18,557 bases of DNA from Actinomycetes bacterium (GCA_021807965.1 JAKBCI010000004.1:1-18557); one strand, 5' to 3'. Positions 1-7,710 are shown, counted from the first letter of the stretch. Made by a program: numbers and translations. The notes: a model not told the origin generated them from the letters alone.

Positions 1-606
1 TACCAGCAGTTGAACGCGCTGACGGTCTTCGCCAACTTCGACACCTGGCTGAACAACCACACGTTCTTTCCGCACTACCCCGACCCGATCAGCTACCTCG
101 GGATCATCGGCGCCGTTGCGCTGGTGATGGCCGGCGTCGCCTGGCTCTTCAAGCAGGCGTTCGCACGCCGTGACTTCGTCCCGGCGATCGGGGGACGGAC
201 TTTTGTCGATCGCACGAGCACCTTTCGGGCGTACTTCCTGCCCTTGATGTACGGGATCATTCCGGTGGTTGGCGCGGACTACTTCGCTCGCCAGCTGCCC
301 AAGTTCTTCCAGCACGTGCCGCGAGTGCCGGTCGCGATCGGTCACCTGTTCGGGTTCGGCTCGACGCACTCGTCGCTATACAACGCCTCGCTCATCTCGT
401 CCAACGCCGGCATCATCGCCGTGCAAGTGGGCGTCATGGCCGCGGGCACGCTGGCCGCCATGTGGGCGAGCTGGCGCATCGCCGGACGTGACCTCGCGCC
501 GGTGGGCACGAGCACGCGCACCGTCCAGGTGAGCGCGGCCACCTTCGCCTTGGCCATCGGCGTCATCACCGCCGTGCTCTACGTACTCATGAACGCTGCG
601 GACTAG
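1..606 (+). CDS. C-terminal part of a multi-pass membrane protein (5' end outside window)
   Basis: The reading frame is open from the first base, so the TTG at 10 is probably not the real start and the gene begins upstream. The 201 visible residues contain about four hydrophobic segments: one near residues 30-50, one around 75-90, one around 135-155, and one close to the C-terminus. Short basic loops lie between them. No cysteine or Fe-S motif is visible in this part. The stop lies 11 bp before a ferredoxin/GltD/flavodoxin fusion that has its own Shine-Dalgarno sequence, so the two are very likely co-transcribed. By that context it may be the membrane partner of the downstream oxidoreductase, for example the end of a NapH/CcoG-like polyferredoxin, but this is inference only. 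The missing N-terminus would decide it. Confidence 0.75.
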   Translation, partial: YQQLNALTVFANFDTWLNNHTFFPHYPDPISYLGIIGAVALVMAGVAWLFKQAFARRDFVPAIGGRTFVDRTSTFRAYFLPLMYGIIPVVGADYFARQLPKFFQHVPRVPVAIGHLFGFGSTHSSLYNASLISSNAGIIAVQVGVMAAGTLAAMWASWRIAGRDLAPVGTSTRTVQVSAATFALAIGVITAVLYVLMNAAD

Positions 607-617
607 GGGGAACCACC

Positions 618-2816
618 ATGACCATCACCACCACCACCACCGCGAGCACCGAGCGCACCGTTCGGGTGTTCGTTGACCGCTGCGCCGGCTGCCAGGAGTG
701 CGTCATTCGCTGTCCCGTCGGCGCACTCTCGATGGAGCCCACCAGTTGGACGGCCGTCGCCGACGACGCCCTCTGCGTCGGTTGTCGCCAGTGCGAGCGC
801 ACGTGTCCCTTCTCAGCGATCACCGTGGAGGGACCGCTCGCCGTCAGCGAACGATTCGATCCTCCCCTGCACCAGCCCGTGGAACTGCGCGGCAACGTCG
901 ACGAGACGCGCCGCGGCTACGACACCTGGGAGGAAGCGATCGCCGAGGCGAACCGCTGCCTCGCCTGCCCCGACCCGACCTGCATGCGGGGCTGTCCCGC
1001 GCACAACGACATCCCCCAGTTCGTGGCCGCGGTGCGTGATCGCGACCTCGAGCGTGCGCACGCCATCTTGCGGCGAACGACGGTCATCCCCGACATCTGC
1101 TCGCGCGTATGCAACCAGTCCGCCCAGTGCGAAGGCGCCTGCACCTGGTCTCTCGCGGGTGGCGTGCCCGTCGCCGTCGGCCGGTTAGAGCGGTTCATCG
1201 CCGATCGCGCGGCCGTTCCGTCGCCCAGCGTGGCGACGACGGTGGGCGATCCGATGTCGGTTGGCATCATTGGCTCGGGTCCCGCAGGCATCGGCGCCGC
1301 GTGGGACCTCGTGGAGGCCGGCGTCGCCGTGACCGTCTACGAGCGCGACGCCACGCCCGGCGGGTTGCCCGTGTGGGGGATGCCCGACTTCACCTTGCCC
1401 GATGAGGTGGCCGCGCGTCCCTGGCGCCAGCTGGTCGAGGCGGGGGTCGATCTGCGGGTGAATACGCCGATTCCCGCCGAGTCGATTGACCAGCTGCTCA
1501 CGATTCACGACGCGGTCGTCGTCGCGAACGGGGCCGGCGTGCCAATTCGGCTTCCGGTTCCCGGGGCCGACCTGGACGGCGTCGTTGACGCCACCATGTT
1601 CCTCCAGGGCGCCAAGCGCGCCCTGATGGCCAACGGCGATGCGGCAGCCTTTCGCGCCGAGCTCGGCGTCGCCGACGAGCGCGGAAGGCGCGTCCTCGTA
1701 CTCGGGGCGGGCAACACGGCGATGGACGTGGCGCGCATGGCCAGGCGGCTGGGTCTCGAGGCGACGTGCGTCGACTGGCTCGATGAGCAGTTCGCGCTGG
1801 CACGCCCCGACGAGCTGGCCGAGGCCCGTCACGAGGGCGTCGAGGTTCGCTTCCTGCGTACCCTCACCGCGCTCGAGGGCGACGGACGCGTGCAGCGGGC
1901 CCAGCTCGCCCACACCGTGCAGCCCGATCGGGCCAAGCAGCCGACCGTGCTGAAGACGACGCCGGACGTGTTGGACGTGGACCTCGTCGTGATGGCCATG
2001 GGTTACCGGCTGGACGGGGACTTTCGTGCCGCGCTGCCGAGCACCCCGATCTCGAAGCGTCACGTCGGTCTGCCCCACGGACGCTGGAGCGCGTCGGGCG
2101 TACTCAAGAACCCCGCGTCGGCCTACAACCACCACAGCCCCGTCGGAGTGCTCGCCCTCGACCGCGAAGTTGGACTCTGGGCGGCGGCCATGCCCCAACG
2201 CGAGCGTCTGTGGGTCGCCGGGGACGCGTTGACCGGACCGGCCACCGTGGTCGAAGCGATGGCGCAGGGCCGCCGTGCCGCGCGCGCGATTCTTGACGCC
2301 CACCCCGCGCGTCCCGATCGTGGCGCTGACTTTCGGACCGACCACGAGGTGCGTGTCCTCGTCGCCTACGCTTCAGCCGGGGGGACGACGGCGACGCTCG
2401 CCGGTCGGCTCGCCGACCGGCTGAGCATCGCCGGCGCGCGCACTAGTGTCCTCCCGATCGAGCAGGTCGGTGCGAAAGAGTTGGCCGCGGCCGACGTGCT
2501 CGTCCTGGGCACGTGGGTCGAAGGTCTGGTCGTCGCCAAGGTTCGTCCAGCCGCGGCGATGCGCCGGTGGCTCGCGGCACTGCCGAACCTCGGCGCGAAG
2601 CCGGTAGCGACGTTCTGCACCTACGGCGTGAACCCGCGCGGGGCCGGCGACGAGCTGGCGCAGGCGGTACGTCACGCCGGCGGTGTCGTGATCGCGTCGG
2701 AGACCTTTGGTCGCGCCGATCGCGCGGAGGACGCACGACTGCACCCGACCAAGGTTGAGGCCTTCGCCAACCGCATCGCGGCTCGGGCCATCGCTCGGGT
2801 CGCGGCCGCCGTGTGA
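618..2816 (+). CDS. Ferredoxin / GltD-like FAD-NAD(P)H oxidoreductase / flavodoxin fusion protein
   Basis: This 732-aa protein has three modules. Residues 20-65 form a two-cluster ferredoxin, with C22/C25/C28/C32 and C53/C56/C59/C63. Residues 100-565 resemble the glutamate synthase small subunit (GltD) and related NAD(P)H-ferredoxin oxidoreductases: further Fe-S cysteines C114/C117/C122/C126 and C161/C165/C171/C175, a FAD-binding GSGPAG at 219-224, an NAD(P)H-binding GAGNTAMD at 363-370, and a second FAD motif near VAGDALTGP at 533-541. Residues 577-732 look like a flavodoxin, with an FMN phosphate loop SAGGTT at 586-591. A strong GGGGG-type Shine-Dalgarno precedes the ATG. GltD-like proteins move electrons from NAD(P)H through FAD and Fe-S centres. 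Here a flavodoxin is built in, so it may be a self-contained electron-transfer unit for the upstream membrane protein. No glutamate synthase large subunit is present, so plain GltD function is unlikely. Confidence 0.85.
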   Translation: MTITTTTTASTERTVRVFVDRCAGCQECVIRCPVGALSMEPTSWTAVADDALCVGCRQCERTCPFSAITVEGPLAVSERFDPPLHQPVELRGNVDETRRGYDTWEEAIAEANRCLACPDPTCMRGCPAHNDIPQFVAAVRDRDLERAHAILRRTTVIPDICSRVCNQSAQCEGACTWSLAGGVPVAVGRLERFIADRAAVPSPSVATTVGDPMSVGIIGSGPAGIGAAWDLVEAGVAVTVYERDATPGGLPVWGMPDFTLPDEVAARPWRQLVEAGVDLRVNTPIPAESIDQLLTIHDAVVVANGAGVPIRLPVPGADLDGVVDATMFLQGAKRALMANGDAAAFRAELGVADERGRRVLVLGAGNTAMDVARMARRLGLEATCVDWLDEQFALARPDELAEARHEGVEVRFLRTLTALEGDGRVQRAQLAHTVQPDRAKQPTVLKTTPDVLDVDLVVMAMGYRLDGDFRAALPSTPISKRHVGLPHGRWSASGVLKNPASAYNHHSPVGVLALDREVGLWAAAMPQRERLWVAGDALTGPATVVEAMAQGRRAARAILDAHPARPDRGADFRTDHEVRVLVAYASAGGTTATLAGRLADRLSIAGARTSVLPIEQVGAKELAAADVLVLGTWVEGLVVAKVRPAAAMRRWLAALPNLGAKPVATFCTYGVNPRGAGDELAQAVRHAGGVVIASETFGRADRAEDARLHPTKVEAFANRIAARAIARVAAAV
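627..641 (+). repeat. Five tandem ACC codons near the 5' end of the fusion gene
   Basis: Codons 4-8 of the 732-aa fusion protein are all ACC, giving a run of threonines ahead of the first ferredoxin cysteines. It is a short trinucleotide repeat in a low-complexity N-terminal tail. Repeat-number changes would alter tail length without shifting the frame. No regulatory role is visible. Confidence 0.6.
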
Positions 2817-2817
2817 C

Positions 2818-3738
2818 CTAGTCGCTCTCGAGTGCGTCAGCCAGTCGACGCAGAAAAGACCGGATGGTCGAGCGGGCCAGGCGCGTCATGACGGCGTCGT
2901 CCAGCGCGTGGCCCGCGCGGCCGAGCGGCGGCCGGTAGCGTCCGGCGATCGTCAGTTCGCTACGCGCGGGATCGAGTTCGGCCACCTGCAACGTGCCGAC
3001 CAGGCGCGGGAATAGACCGGACGGACCAGTCGCCTCCCAGCGCAGGGGGATGGCGACGCCCTCGGGCGTCTCTACGGGATCGCCGAGGCGAACGGCCACG
3101 GTCTTGGCGAGCCAGCCGGACTCACCGGGACCCACGCGAAGCAGGATGGACTCCGCGTCATCGCGCGCCGCGTCGAGGTGTTCGATGAGCCAGCCGCCGC
3201 TACCGTTCAGCCGCTCGGTGATCCTCGCCACCGGTCGCTCGACGCGCACCGTGTCGCGGACCTCGACCGTCGTGACCGCCTCGTGGCGATGCCCCACCAC
3301 GTGATACTCGCCTGCGGTAATGGCCCGGTCGCGCTCGAGCAGCGTGGCGAGCGTGGTGGCGGCGAGTTCGGCGCGCATCGCGGCGGTCGCGGCGCTCCAG
3401 GTCTCGTGCATCGGGCAGACCGACTCCCACTGGCACGGGTCATCGCCGAGCACGCACGTGTCGGATTCGAGGGGTCCCTCGCCAGCCTCGACCACTTCGA
3501 GCATCGTGATCTCGGCCGGTGGACGGGTCAACCGGTAGCCCCCCTTGGCGCCAAAGTACGAGGTGGCGATGCCGGCTTGGACGAGATCACCGAGTATCTG
3601 AGAGACGAAGGTCCGTGGCACGCCCATCTCCACTGATACCTGGCGCAGCTTGGTCGGGTTCGGCGAGTGATAGCCGCTGGCCAAGCAGAGCGCCGATCGC
3701 ACGACGTAGTCACCCCGCTTGGAGAGCTTCAACTTCAT
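2818..3738 (-). CDS. Rrf2-family Fe-S transcriptional regulator with C-terminal SRPBCC-like domain
   Basis: Residues 1-140 of this 306-aa protein match the Rrf2 family (IscR, NsrR, RirA): the start MKLKLSKRGDYVVRSA, a winged-helix recognition region with PRTFVSQILGDL (41-52), the GAKGGYRL wing (63-70), and a three-cysteine cluster site C95-x6-C102-x5-C108 followed by H111. The family normally ends around 130-165 residues. Here about 160 more residues follow, with the look of an SRPBCC/START ligand-binding fold (a PLRWE strand, FPRLVGTL, then GRYRPP and a long C-terminal helix). The gene converges on the ferredoxin/GltD/flavodoxin gene with one base between stops, so it probably senses cluster or redox state and may control that module. 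A TAACCT box sits 6 nt before the ATG and there is no Shine-Dalgarno, consistent with a leaderless mRNA. The SRPBCC assignment is by overall pattern and less certain than Rrf2. Confidence 0.85.
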   Translation of the reverse strand: MKLKLSKRGDYVVRSALCLASGYHSPNPTKLRQVSVEMGVPRTFVSQILGDLVQAGIATSYFGAKGGYRLTRPPAEITMLEVVEAGEGPLESDTCVLGDDPCQWESVCPMHETWSAATAAMRAELAATTLATLLERDRAITAGEYHVVGHRHEAVTTVEVRDTVRVERPVARITERLNGSGGWLIEHLDAARDDAESILLRVGPGESGWLAKTVAVRLGDPVETPEGVAIPLRWEATGPSGLFPRLVGTLQVAELDPARSELTIAGRYRPPLGRAGHALDDAVMTRLARSTIRSFLRRLADALESD

Positions 3739-3744
3739 GGCGCA

Positions 3745-3750
3745 AGGTTA
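3745..3750 (-). promoter_or_regulatory. Candidate -10 box of the rrf2-like gene (leaderless)
   Basis: On the minus strand the hexamer TAACCT ends 6 nt before the ATG at 3738, occupying -12 to -7 if transcription starts on the A of the start codon. No Shine-Dalgarno lies between. No convincing -35 hexamer is visible. Confidence 0.5.
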
Positions 3751-3801
3751 CCGGCGCACCCCACGTCGGGTTCTGGGCACTACGTGCACCTGAGGATTGG
3801 C

Positions 3802-4005
3802 TCAGCGAGGTCCGGTACCGACGACGTCGCGCGGGCCGAGCACGTCGGCGAGTACCCGATCGAGGTCGGCGCGAAGGACTCGGTCAGCCCGGCTGGCCCG
3901 CGCGGCGGCCAGCGTGGCGACGCCGGCGGCCAGCGCGAATCCCGCCACGGCGAGCAGCGACCCGACGATCAGTGCCGCCACGAGAAAGCCGAAGGTTGTC
4001 GCCAC
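3802..4005 (-). CDS. Possible small single-pass membrane protein (67 aa)
   Basis: This 67-codon frame begins with GTG and encodes a hydrophobic stretch over about residues 6-34 (rich in A, V, L and G), followed by a charged tail with repeated R, D and L residues that looks amphipathic. I do not recognise a family. It lies alone in the 404-bp gap between the Rrf2 gene and ccr. No Shine-Dalgarno is visible; the hexamer at 4012-4017 reads GACACT on this strand, a poor -10 match at the leaderless spacing. GC-rich DNA produces many spurious frames, so this could be non-coding. The clean membrane segment plus charged tail is the main argument for it. The rest of the gap holds only the ccr control elements. 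Confidence 0.4.
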   Translation of the reverse strand: MATTFGFLVAALIVGSLLAVAGFALAAGVATLAAARASRADRVLRADLDRVLADVLGPRDVVGTGPR

Positions 4006-4051
4006 GTATCCAGTGTCGGCCCATCAGCGCCAGCGCGAAACCCAGATTCCA

Positions 4052-4067
4052 CGGACGTCGAGGTCCG
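4052..4067. repeat. Short inverted repeat upstream of ccr
   Basis: CGGAC at 4052-4056 and GTCCG at 4063-4067 form a 5-bp inverted repeat with a 6-nt spacer, just upstream of the phased direct repeats before ccr. It could be an operator half-site pair, but 5-bp arms are common by chance in GC-rich DNA. Confidence 0.25.
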
Positions 4068-4072
4068 ATTTT

Positions 4073-4102
4073 CACGTGGCCGTACGTGGAACTACGTGGA
4101 GC
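4073..4102 (+). promoter_or_regulatory. Three direct 10-bp repeats (core ACGTGG) upstream of ccr, candidate activator site
   Basis: Three successive 10-mers share the core ACGTGG at the same offset: cacgtggccg at 4073, tacgtggaac at 4083 and tacgtggagc at 4093. The last two agree at 8 of 10 positions. A 10-bp period puts the cores on nearly the same helix face. If ccr transcription starts at its ATG (4143), the array spans -70 to -41, where activators usually bind just upstream of the -35 region. No recognisable -35 hexamer follows, which also fits an activated promoter. The cognate regulator is unknown. Confidence 0.5.
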
Positions 4103-4130
4103 GGCGGCGCGCACGCGCGCCAGTGCCAAC

Positions 4131-4136
4131 TAATCT
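4131..4136 (+). promoter_or_regulatory. Candidate -10 box of ccr (leaderless)
   Basis: TAATCT lies exactly 6 nt before the ATG of ccr, i.e. -12 to -7 for a start on the A of ATG. No Shine-Dalgarno is present. It is one of five identically spaced boxes in this window. Confidence 0.6.
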
Positions 4137-4142
4137 CGGCCA

Positions 4143-5489
4143 ATGAGCGAGATTCTCGAGGCGGTGCGCAGCGGATCGGATCCCGCGACACTCGTCGCTA
4201 CACCGTTGCCGGCTATGACGCGAGCGGTCTTCGTACGCCGTGACGAGCAAGAGATGTTCGACGGCGTCTCGACGCGCGACAAGGATCCGCGCGCCAGCCT
4301 GCACGTCGACGACGTGCCACTGCCCGAATACGCCCCCGACGAGGTGGTGATGGTCGTGATGGCCTCGTCGATCAACTTCAACACCGTATGGACGAGCATC
4401 TTCGAGCCGATGTCAACCTTCGCCTTCCTCGATCGGCTCGGGCGCGAGTCGTACTGGGGGGCGCGCCACGCGCTCGACTACCACGTCATCGGCTCGGACG
4501 CGGCGGGGGTGATCGTGCGCGTCGGCTCAGCCGTTCGCAACTGGTCGGTCGGCGACGCGGTCACGGTGCACTGCAACTACGTCGATGACCAGGACCCCAC
4601 CAGCCACGACGACTCGATGCTCGGCGCGAACCAGCGGATCTGGGGCTTCGAGACGAACTTCGGCGGGCTGGCCGACCTCTCGATTGTGAAGGCCAATCAG
4701 CTCATGCCCAAGCCCGCCCACTTGACGTGGGAAGAGGCGGCGGTGAACGCCCTGTGCAACTCAACGGCCTATCGGATGCTCGTCTCGCGCCACGGGGCCC
4801 CGGTGACCCAAGGCGACAAGGTCCTGATCTGGGGGGCGTCGGGGGGCATCGGGTCGTTCGCCGTCCAGCACGTCCTTAACTCCGGGGGCACGCCCATCGG
4901 TGTCGTATCGAGCGAGGCCAAGGCCGAGACCCTGCGCGAGCTCGGCTGCCGGCACGTCATCAACCGCGCTGAGCGCGACTACCGATTCTGGAAGGACGAA
5001 CGCACCCAGGACGAAGCCGAGTGGCGCCGGTTAGGCAAGGACATTCGGGCCCTCGTCGGCGACGACCCCGACATCGTCTTCGAGCACCCCGGTCGCTCGA
5101 CCATGGGGGCGAGCGTCTTTGTCGCCAAGCGCGGCGGCACGATCGTCACCTGCGCCGCGACGACCGGCTACATGATCGAGTACGACAATCGCCACCTGTG
5201 GATGAAGCTGAAGACGATCAAGGGGTCGCATTTCTCGAACTACCGCGAGGCCTGGGCGGCCAACCAGACGATCATCGACGCCAAGGTAGTTCCGCCCCTG
5301 TCGGCCGTCTTCCCCCTCGAGGAGACGGGCGAGGCCACCTACGAGATGCACCACAATCGCCACGAGGGCAAGATCGGCATCCTCTGCGCCGCGACGCGCG
5401 AGGGACTCGGCGTGACGAACCCGGCGCTGCGCGCCGAGGTGGGCGAGGCGCGCCTCAGCATCTTTCGCCGCCACGATCGCGAGAGCTGA
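4143..5489 (+). CDS. ccr: Crotonyl-CoA carboxylase/reductase
   Basis: This 448-aa zinc-less medium-chain dehydrogenase/reductase has the full length of known Ccr enzymes. It reductively carboxylates crotonyl-CoA with NADPH and CO2 to (2S)-ethylmalonyl-CoA, the key step of the ethylmalonyl-CoA pathway; in some actinobacteria Ccr also supplies ethylmalonyl extender units. Features seen are the substrate-domain SSINFNTVWTSIFEP region (75-89), WGFETNFGG (167-175), the nucleotide-binding GASGGIGSFA (231-240) and GSHFSNYREA (361-370). From memory, the CO2-binding residues of the Kitasatospora setae enzyme are N81, F170, E171 and H365; the apparent equivalents N80, F169, E170 and H363 are all present. 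The ATG at 4143 has no Shine-Dalgarno but sits 6 nt after TAATCT. The stop overlaps the epimerase start by one base (TGATG), and ecm and hbd face it, so the pathway role is well supported. Confidence 0.96.
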   Translation: MSEILEAVRSGSDPATLVATPLPAMTRAVFVRRDEQEMFDGVSTRDKDPRASLHVDDVPLPEYAPDEVVMVVMASSINFNTVWTSIFEPMSTFAFLDRLGRESYWGARHALDYHVIGSDAAGVIVRVGSAVRNWSVGDAVTVHCNYVDDQDPTSHDDSMLGANQRIWGFETNFGGLADLSIVKANQLMPKPAHLTWEEAAVNALCNSTAYRMLVSRHGAPVTQGDKVLIWGASGGIGSFAVQHVLNSGGTPIGVVSSEAKAETLRELGCRHVINRAERDYRFWKDERTQDEAEWRRLGKDIRALVGDDPDIVFEHPGRSTMGASVFVAKRGGTIVTCAATTGYMIEYDNRHLWMKLKTIKGSHFSNYREAWAANQTIIDAKVVPPLSAVFPLEETGEATYEMHHNRHEGKIGILCAATREGLGVTNPALRAEVGEARLSIFRRHDRES

Positions 5490-5923
5490 TGGAGAACCTG
5501 CTCACCGAGATCGACCACGTGGCGATCGCCGTCACCGACCTCGAAGCCGCGATCGAGTGGTACGCCAACACGCTGGGCGCGCGGGTCGTGCACCGCGAGG
5601 TCGTCGAGTCCGACGGCGTGGCCGAGGCCCTCATACGCGTGGCCGACAGCTACGTCCAGCTGCTCACGCCCATCGGACCCGACTCCCCGGTGGCGCGATT
5701 TCTCTCGCGGCGTGGCGAGGGACTGCACCACGTCGGCTACCGCGTCGCCGACTGCGCGGCGGCGTTGGCCGCCGTGCGCGCCGGCGGGGGCCGCGTCATC
5801 GACGAACATCCCCGACCAGGATCGCGCGGCACCCTGGTCGCCTTCGTGCACCCGAGCACCTCCTTCGGCACGCTCATCGAGCTGGTCGAAGACGTCGCCG
5901 ACGCGAGCGTTACCCCCGAGTAA
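5489..5923 (+). CDS. epi: Ethylmalonyl-CoA/methylmalonyl-CoA epimerase (VOC family)
   Basis: This 144-aa protein belongs to the glyoxalase/VOC superfamily and matches methylmalonyl-CoA epimerases in length. Likely metal ligands are H10 (IDHVAIAV), Q58 (YVQLLTP), one of H80/H81 (GLHHVGYRV) and E131 (LIELVE), two from each half of the fold. The enzyme interconverts 2S and 2R acyl-CoA epimers. In this context it turns the (2S)-ethylmalonyl-CoA made by Ccr into the 2R form used by Ecm, and probably also acts on methylmalonyl-CoA. The ATG at 5489-5491 shares its A with the ccr stop, so translation is coupled. The same frame is open far upstream into ccr, but that extension is only a shadow of ccr. 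Confidence 0.93.
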   Translation: MENLLTEIDHVAIAVTDLEAAIEWYANTLGARVVHREVVESDGVAEALIRVADSYVQLLTPIGPDSPVARFLSRRGEGLHHVGYRVADCAAALAAVRAGGGRVIDEHPRPGSRGTLVAFVHPSTSFGTLIELVEDVADASVTPE

Positions 5924-5957
5924 CGCCGTCTCGCCGATGCGCGGTGCGCGGGGTGGG

Positions 5958-5963
5958 TAGCCT
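5958..5963 (+). promoter_or_regulatory. Possible -10 box upstream of the carboxylase beta gene
   Basis: TAGCCT fits the TAnnnT pattern and ends 8 nt before the ATG at 5972, in the 48-bp gap after epi. It may give the carboxylase genes a second promoter besides readthrough from ccr. The spacing is 2 nt longer than at the other candidate leaderless genes. Confidence 0.35.
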
Positions 5964-5971
5964 GACCTGCT

Positions 5972-7528
5972 ATGGAACACACGATGGCGCAGCGGTTGGC
6001 CGATCTTGAGGAGCGCAAGGCGAGGGCCCGCGTGGCCGGTGGTGAGAAGGCCATCGAACGCCACCACGCCAAGGGCAAGTTGACCGCGCGCGAACGCGTG
6101 GAGTATCTGCTCGACGAAGGCTCATTCCACGAACTCGACATGCTGACTCGCCACGTCTCGTCGGGCATGGGCCTGGAGGACAATCGTCCCTACACCGACG
6201 GGGTGATCACTGGCTTCGGAACGATCGATGGGCGCCGGGTCTGCCTCTACAGCCAGGACTTCACCGTGTTCGGCGGCGCCCTCGGCGAGTCCCACGGCGC
6301 GAAGATCCACAAGATCATGGACCTCGCCACCACGATGGGCCTGCCGATCATCGGACTCAACGACGGTGCCGGCGCGCGGATTCAAGAGGGCGTGGCGGCA
6401 CTGAACGCCTACGGAGGGATCTTTCGACGAAACGCTACGGCCTCGGGCGTCGTGCCGCAGATCTCGGTAATCCTCGGCCCGTGCGCCGGCGGCGCGGTCT
6501 ACTCGCCAGCGCTGACCGACTTCATCTTCATGGTGAAGGACACCAGCCACATGTTCATCACCGGCCCCGACGTCGTCAAGACGGTCACCGGCGAGATCGT
6601 TACCCTCGAAGAGCTCGGTGGCGCGCAGACGCACGCGACGAAGTCGGGCGTCGCGAACTTCGTGATGCCCGACGAGAAGAGCGTGCTCGATGAGGTGCGC
6701 TACCTGCTGTCGTACCTGCCGTCGAACAACATGGAAGAGCCGCCGCGAATCATGTCGGGTGATCCCGCGGACCGGTCGTGCGACGGCTTGCGCGACCTGC
6801 TGCCGACGTCGTCGAACCAGCCCTACGACATGAAGAAGGTGATCACGGCCGTCGTCGACGACGGCGACTACCTCGAGGTGCACGCGACATACGCCCAGCA
6901 GGTCACCTGCGGGTTCGCGCGAGTCGACGGACACACCATTGGCGTCGTGGGCAACCAGCCGGCAGTGTTAGCCGGCGTCCTCGACATCGCCTCGAGCGAG
7001 AAGGCCGCGCGCTTCGTGCGGACCTGCGACGCCTTCAACGTGCCGATCGTTACCTTCGTCGACGTTCCTGGCTTCATGCCCGGGGTCGACCAAGAGTACG
7101 GCGGAATCATCCGTCACGGGGCCAAGCTCCTCTACGCCTTCTGCGAGGCCACCGTGCCCCGCATCTCGGTGATCACGCGCAAGGCCTACGGCGGGGCGTA
7201 CGTGGTCATGAACTCGAAGTCCATCGGTGCCGACTTGGTCTACGCGTGGCCGACGGCTGAACTCGCGGTGATGGGGTCCTCGGGCGCGGTGGAAATCGTT
7301 CACCGCCGCGACCTCGTCGACGCCGAGGATCCGGCGACGCGTCGCGCCGAGTTGATCGACGAGTACGAGGAGCGCTACGCGACGCCCTACATCGCCGCGG
7401 AGCGAGGCTTCGTCGATGACGTGATCGATCCGGCCGACACGCGTCGCGTGCTGGCGCGCGCACTCGACCTCCTGCGCTCCAAGCGCGAGGAGCTGCCTAA
7501 GCGCAAGCACGGGAACGTTCCGCTATGA
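5972..7528 (+). CDS. Acyl-CoA carboxylase beta subunit (carboxyltransferase), PccB/AccB-like
   Basis: This 518-aa protein has both carboxyltransferase halves. The N-half carries [14 protein letters not shown] (93-106) and the oxyanion-type [16 protein letters not shown] (169-184); the C-half carries VDVPGFMPG (363-371), [10 protein letters not shown] (404-413) and [11 protein letters not shown] (425-435). It transfers CO2 from carboxybiotin on a separate alpha subunit, not in this window, to a short acyl-CoA. Propionyl-CoA carboxylases have Asp after GGAY (D422 in Streptomyces coelicolor PccB, from memory), and changing it widens specificity. Here that residue is V411, closer to the Ile of acetyl/broad-range enzymes. 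So it may carboxylate acetyl-, propionyl- or butyryl-CoA, and the name PccB should be used with care. The ATG at 5972 follows a possible TAGCCT box; Met5 is an alternative start. The gene ends in a 4-nt overlap with the epsilon subunit. Confidence 0.92.
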   Translation: MEHTMAQRLADLEERKARARVAGGEKAIERHHAKGKLTARERVEYLLDEGSFHELDMLTRHVSSGMGLEDNRPYTDGVITGFGTIDGRRVCLYSQDFTVFGGALGESHGAKIHKIMDLATTMGLPIIGLNDGAGARIQEGVAALNAYGGIFRRNATASGVVPQISVILGPCAGGAVYSPALTDFIFMVKDTSHMFITGPDVVKTVTGEIVTLEELGGAQTHATKSGVANFVMPDEKSVLDEVRYLLSYLPSNNMEEPPRIMSGDPADRSCDGLRDLLPTSSNQPYDMKKVITAVVDDGDYLEVHATYAQQVTCGFARVDGHTIGVVGNQPAVLAGVLDIASSEKAARFVRTCDAFNVPIVTFVDVPGFMPGVDQEYGGIIRHGAKLLYAFCEATVPRISVITRKAYGGAYVVMNSKSIGADLVYAWPTAELAVMGSSGAVEIVHRRDLVDAEDPATRRAELIDEYEERYATPYIAAERGFVDDVIDPADTRRVLARALDLLRSKREELPKRKHGNVPL

Positions 7529-7710
7529 GCCACGGTCTCGCGCCGCGGCCCGCGCCGACGGTCGACGAGGTGGCCGCCGTGGTCGCGGCGATGAGCGCGG
7601 TGGCCTCGTCGATGGCTGCGTCGATTGACGGTGCGCCAGCCTGGCGGTTCTCCGGTCGGTGGTTCAACGCCGGGCGCTACGCGAATCGGCGCCCGATTGT
7701 CACGCCCTAG
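7525..7710 (+). CDS. accE: Acyl-CoA carboxylase epsilon subunit
   Basis: This 61-aa protein starts in a 4-nt ATGA overlap with the carboxylase beta gene. It has the usual epsilon-subunit layout: a Pro/Ala-rich N-terminus, a short helix ([16 protein letters not shown], 11-26) and a C-terminal Trp/Arg motif [14 protein letters not shown] (38-51). In streptomycetes and mycobacteria such small subunits bind the beta hexamer and raise activity of the alpha-beta complex. Size, position and motif all agree, although the family is poorly conserved. Its TAG shares the CTAG tetranucleotide with the stop of the converging ecm gene. Confidence 0.8.
   Translation: MSHGLAPRPAPTVDEVAAVVAAMSAVASSMAASIDGAPAWRFSGRWFNAGRYANRRPIVTP

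Noticed and set aside
1185..2345. A 386-codon open frame on the minus strand
   Set aside because: It lies wholly inside the redox fusion gene, its translation is Arg/Gly/His-rich with no domain pattern, and the + strand protein has clear motifs throughout. It is a GC-rich shadow frame.
2400..2421. 9-bp inverted repeat with a 4-nt loop (GCCGGTCGG / CCGACCGGC) inside the redox fusion gene
   Set aside because: A stem of this length is expected occasionally in GC-rich coding DNA; it falls at the linker before the flavodoxin domain with no other sign of function.
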